Part shown: piece by piece, positions 41,168-41,304 of the stretch
Layout: every line of letters begins with the position of its first letter
How positions within the stretch are numbered: position 1 is the first letter of the stretch
Source of the DNA: Ruminococcus sp.
Lineage (GTDB): Bacteria > Bacillota > Clostridia > Oscillospirales > Acutalibacteraceae
Direction: 5' to 3'
NCBI GenBank assembly: GCA_017458105.1
Contig: JAFTGC010000021.1
Span: 1-41,304 of the forward strand
Length of the DNA: 41,304 bases
Made by a program: the position numbers and the translations under genes
The notes under the pieces: model-generated
What the model was told of the DNA's origin: nothing
The model's database searches: none
Seen by the model: the letters and a program-made list of their open reading frames with translations, nothing else

Positions 41168-41304
41168 TGACCCGACCCCCAAAAGTTAGACCAAAAATCT
41201 AATTTTCGGAGGTCGGTATTTTTATGGCAAAATACAGTTATGAATTCAAGAAAAAAGTGGTGACAGAGTATCTAAACGGCGAGGGAGGCTACGAATATCT
41301 TTCA
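41168..41304 (+). mobile_element. Left end of an IS3-family-like insertion sequence (runs off the window)
   Basis: The end reads TGACCCGACCCCCAAAAGTT, typical of the terminal repeat of IS3/IS150-type elements, and is followed by a transposase OrfA start. The left border coincides with the point where the decarboxylase frame loses its start codon. The right end and any target duplication lie outside the window. Confidence 0.75.
41224..41304 (+). CDS. IS3-family transposase OrfA, N-terminal part
   Basis: The first 27 codons are present: MAKYSYEFKKKVVTEYLNGE continuing GGYEYLS, the start of the helix-turn-helix domain that binds the element ends (compare FKxxVVxxYLxGxGGYxxLA). GGAGGT lies 10 bases before the ATG. 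The frame is open at the window edge; the normal element would continue with OrfB. Confidence 0.8.
   Translation, partial: MAKYSYEFKKKVVTEYLNGEGGYEYLS

Overview
The window looks like a chromosomal segment from a low-to-moderate G+C, anaerobic, gut-type Clostridia member, most likely Oscillospiraceae/Ruminococcaceae. The reasons are the SRP RNA-dnaX-ybaB-recR-smpB-ssrA order, a Firmicutes-type tmRNA tag, an anaerobic (class III) ribonucleotide reductase, a BspA-like leucine-rich-repeat surface protein, a decayed dockerin module and many lipoproteins. The species cannot be fixed from the sequence alone.

Layout. 1-3.4 kb: 5' part of an LRR surface protein, a lipoprotein with an AraC-type regulator, a transposase relic and a chorismate mutase. 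3.5-4.6 kb: an aminoglycoside-phosphotransferase-like kinase. 4.6-12.0 kb: one operon on the minus strand encoding an ECF importer (S, T and fused A1-A2 subunits), a PchR/YbtA-like AraC regulator and a heterodimeric YbtPQ-like ABC pair. 12.2-16.6 kb: a second, paralogous ABC pair behind a TetR regulator. Both operons carry a GTTAG-N6-CTAAC palindrome near their starts, and the ECF promoter also has direct repeats suited to an AraC protein. Together this suggests a metal-responsive uptake island for iron, a siderophore or heme. 16.7-19.6 kb: nrdD, divergent from a Crp/Fnr regulator. 19.8-23.1 kb: ilvB-ilvN-ilvC. 23.2-27.1 kb: SRP RNA, dnaX, ybaB, recR, smpB and tmRNA.

27.3-31.9 kb is the most unusual locus. 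It is a compact minus-strand operon: GntR/YtrA regulator, Ser/Thr-rich lipoprotein ending in Ser, HPr-kinase-like P-loop kinase, PqqD-like protein, S24/S26 peptidase with an apparent Ser-His pair, ABC ATPase, ABC-2 permease and a small membrane protein. It has the parts of a peptide modification/export system but no radical SAM enzyme, cyclase or classical precursor.

32.0-35.9 kb: a P-loop kinase, two almost identical tandem genes for a secreted chagasin-like (I42) protein with a truncated third copy and a further relic, a frameshifted dockerin relic, and an NlpC/P60 lipoprotein. 36.0-39.0 kb: a fumarate reductase/succinate dehydrogenase operon (C-A-B) whose flavoprotein has Gln where the FAD-linking His usually sits. 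39.1-41.3 kb: a VanY-like carboxypeptidase lipoprotein, a deletion relic, an acetolactate decarboxylase pseudogene (frameshift, stop codon, missing 5' end) and the start of an IS3-type element that replaces its 5' end.

Start codons were moved downstream of the longest open frame where a ribosome-binding site, a promoter or operon spacing supports it. Functions rest on motifs recognised by eye; no database search was done.
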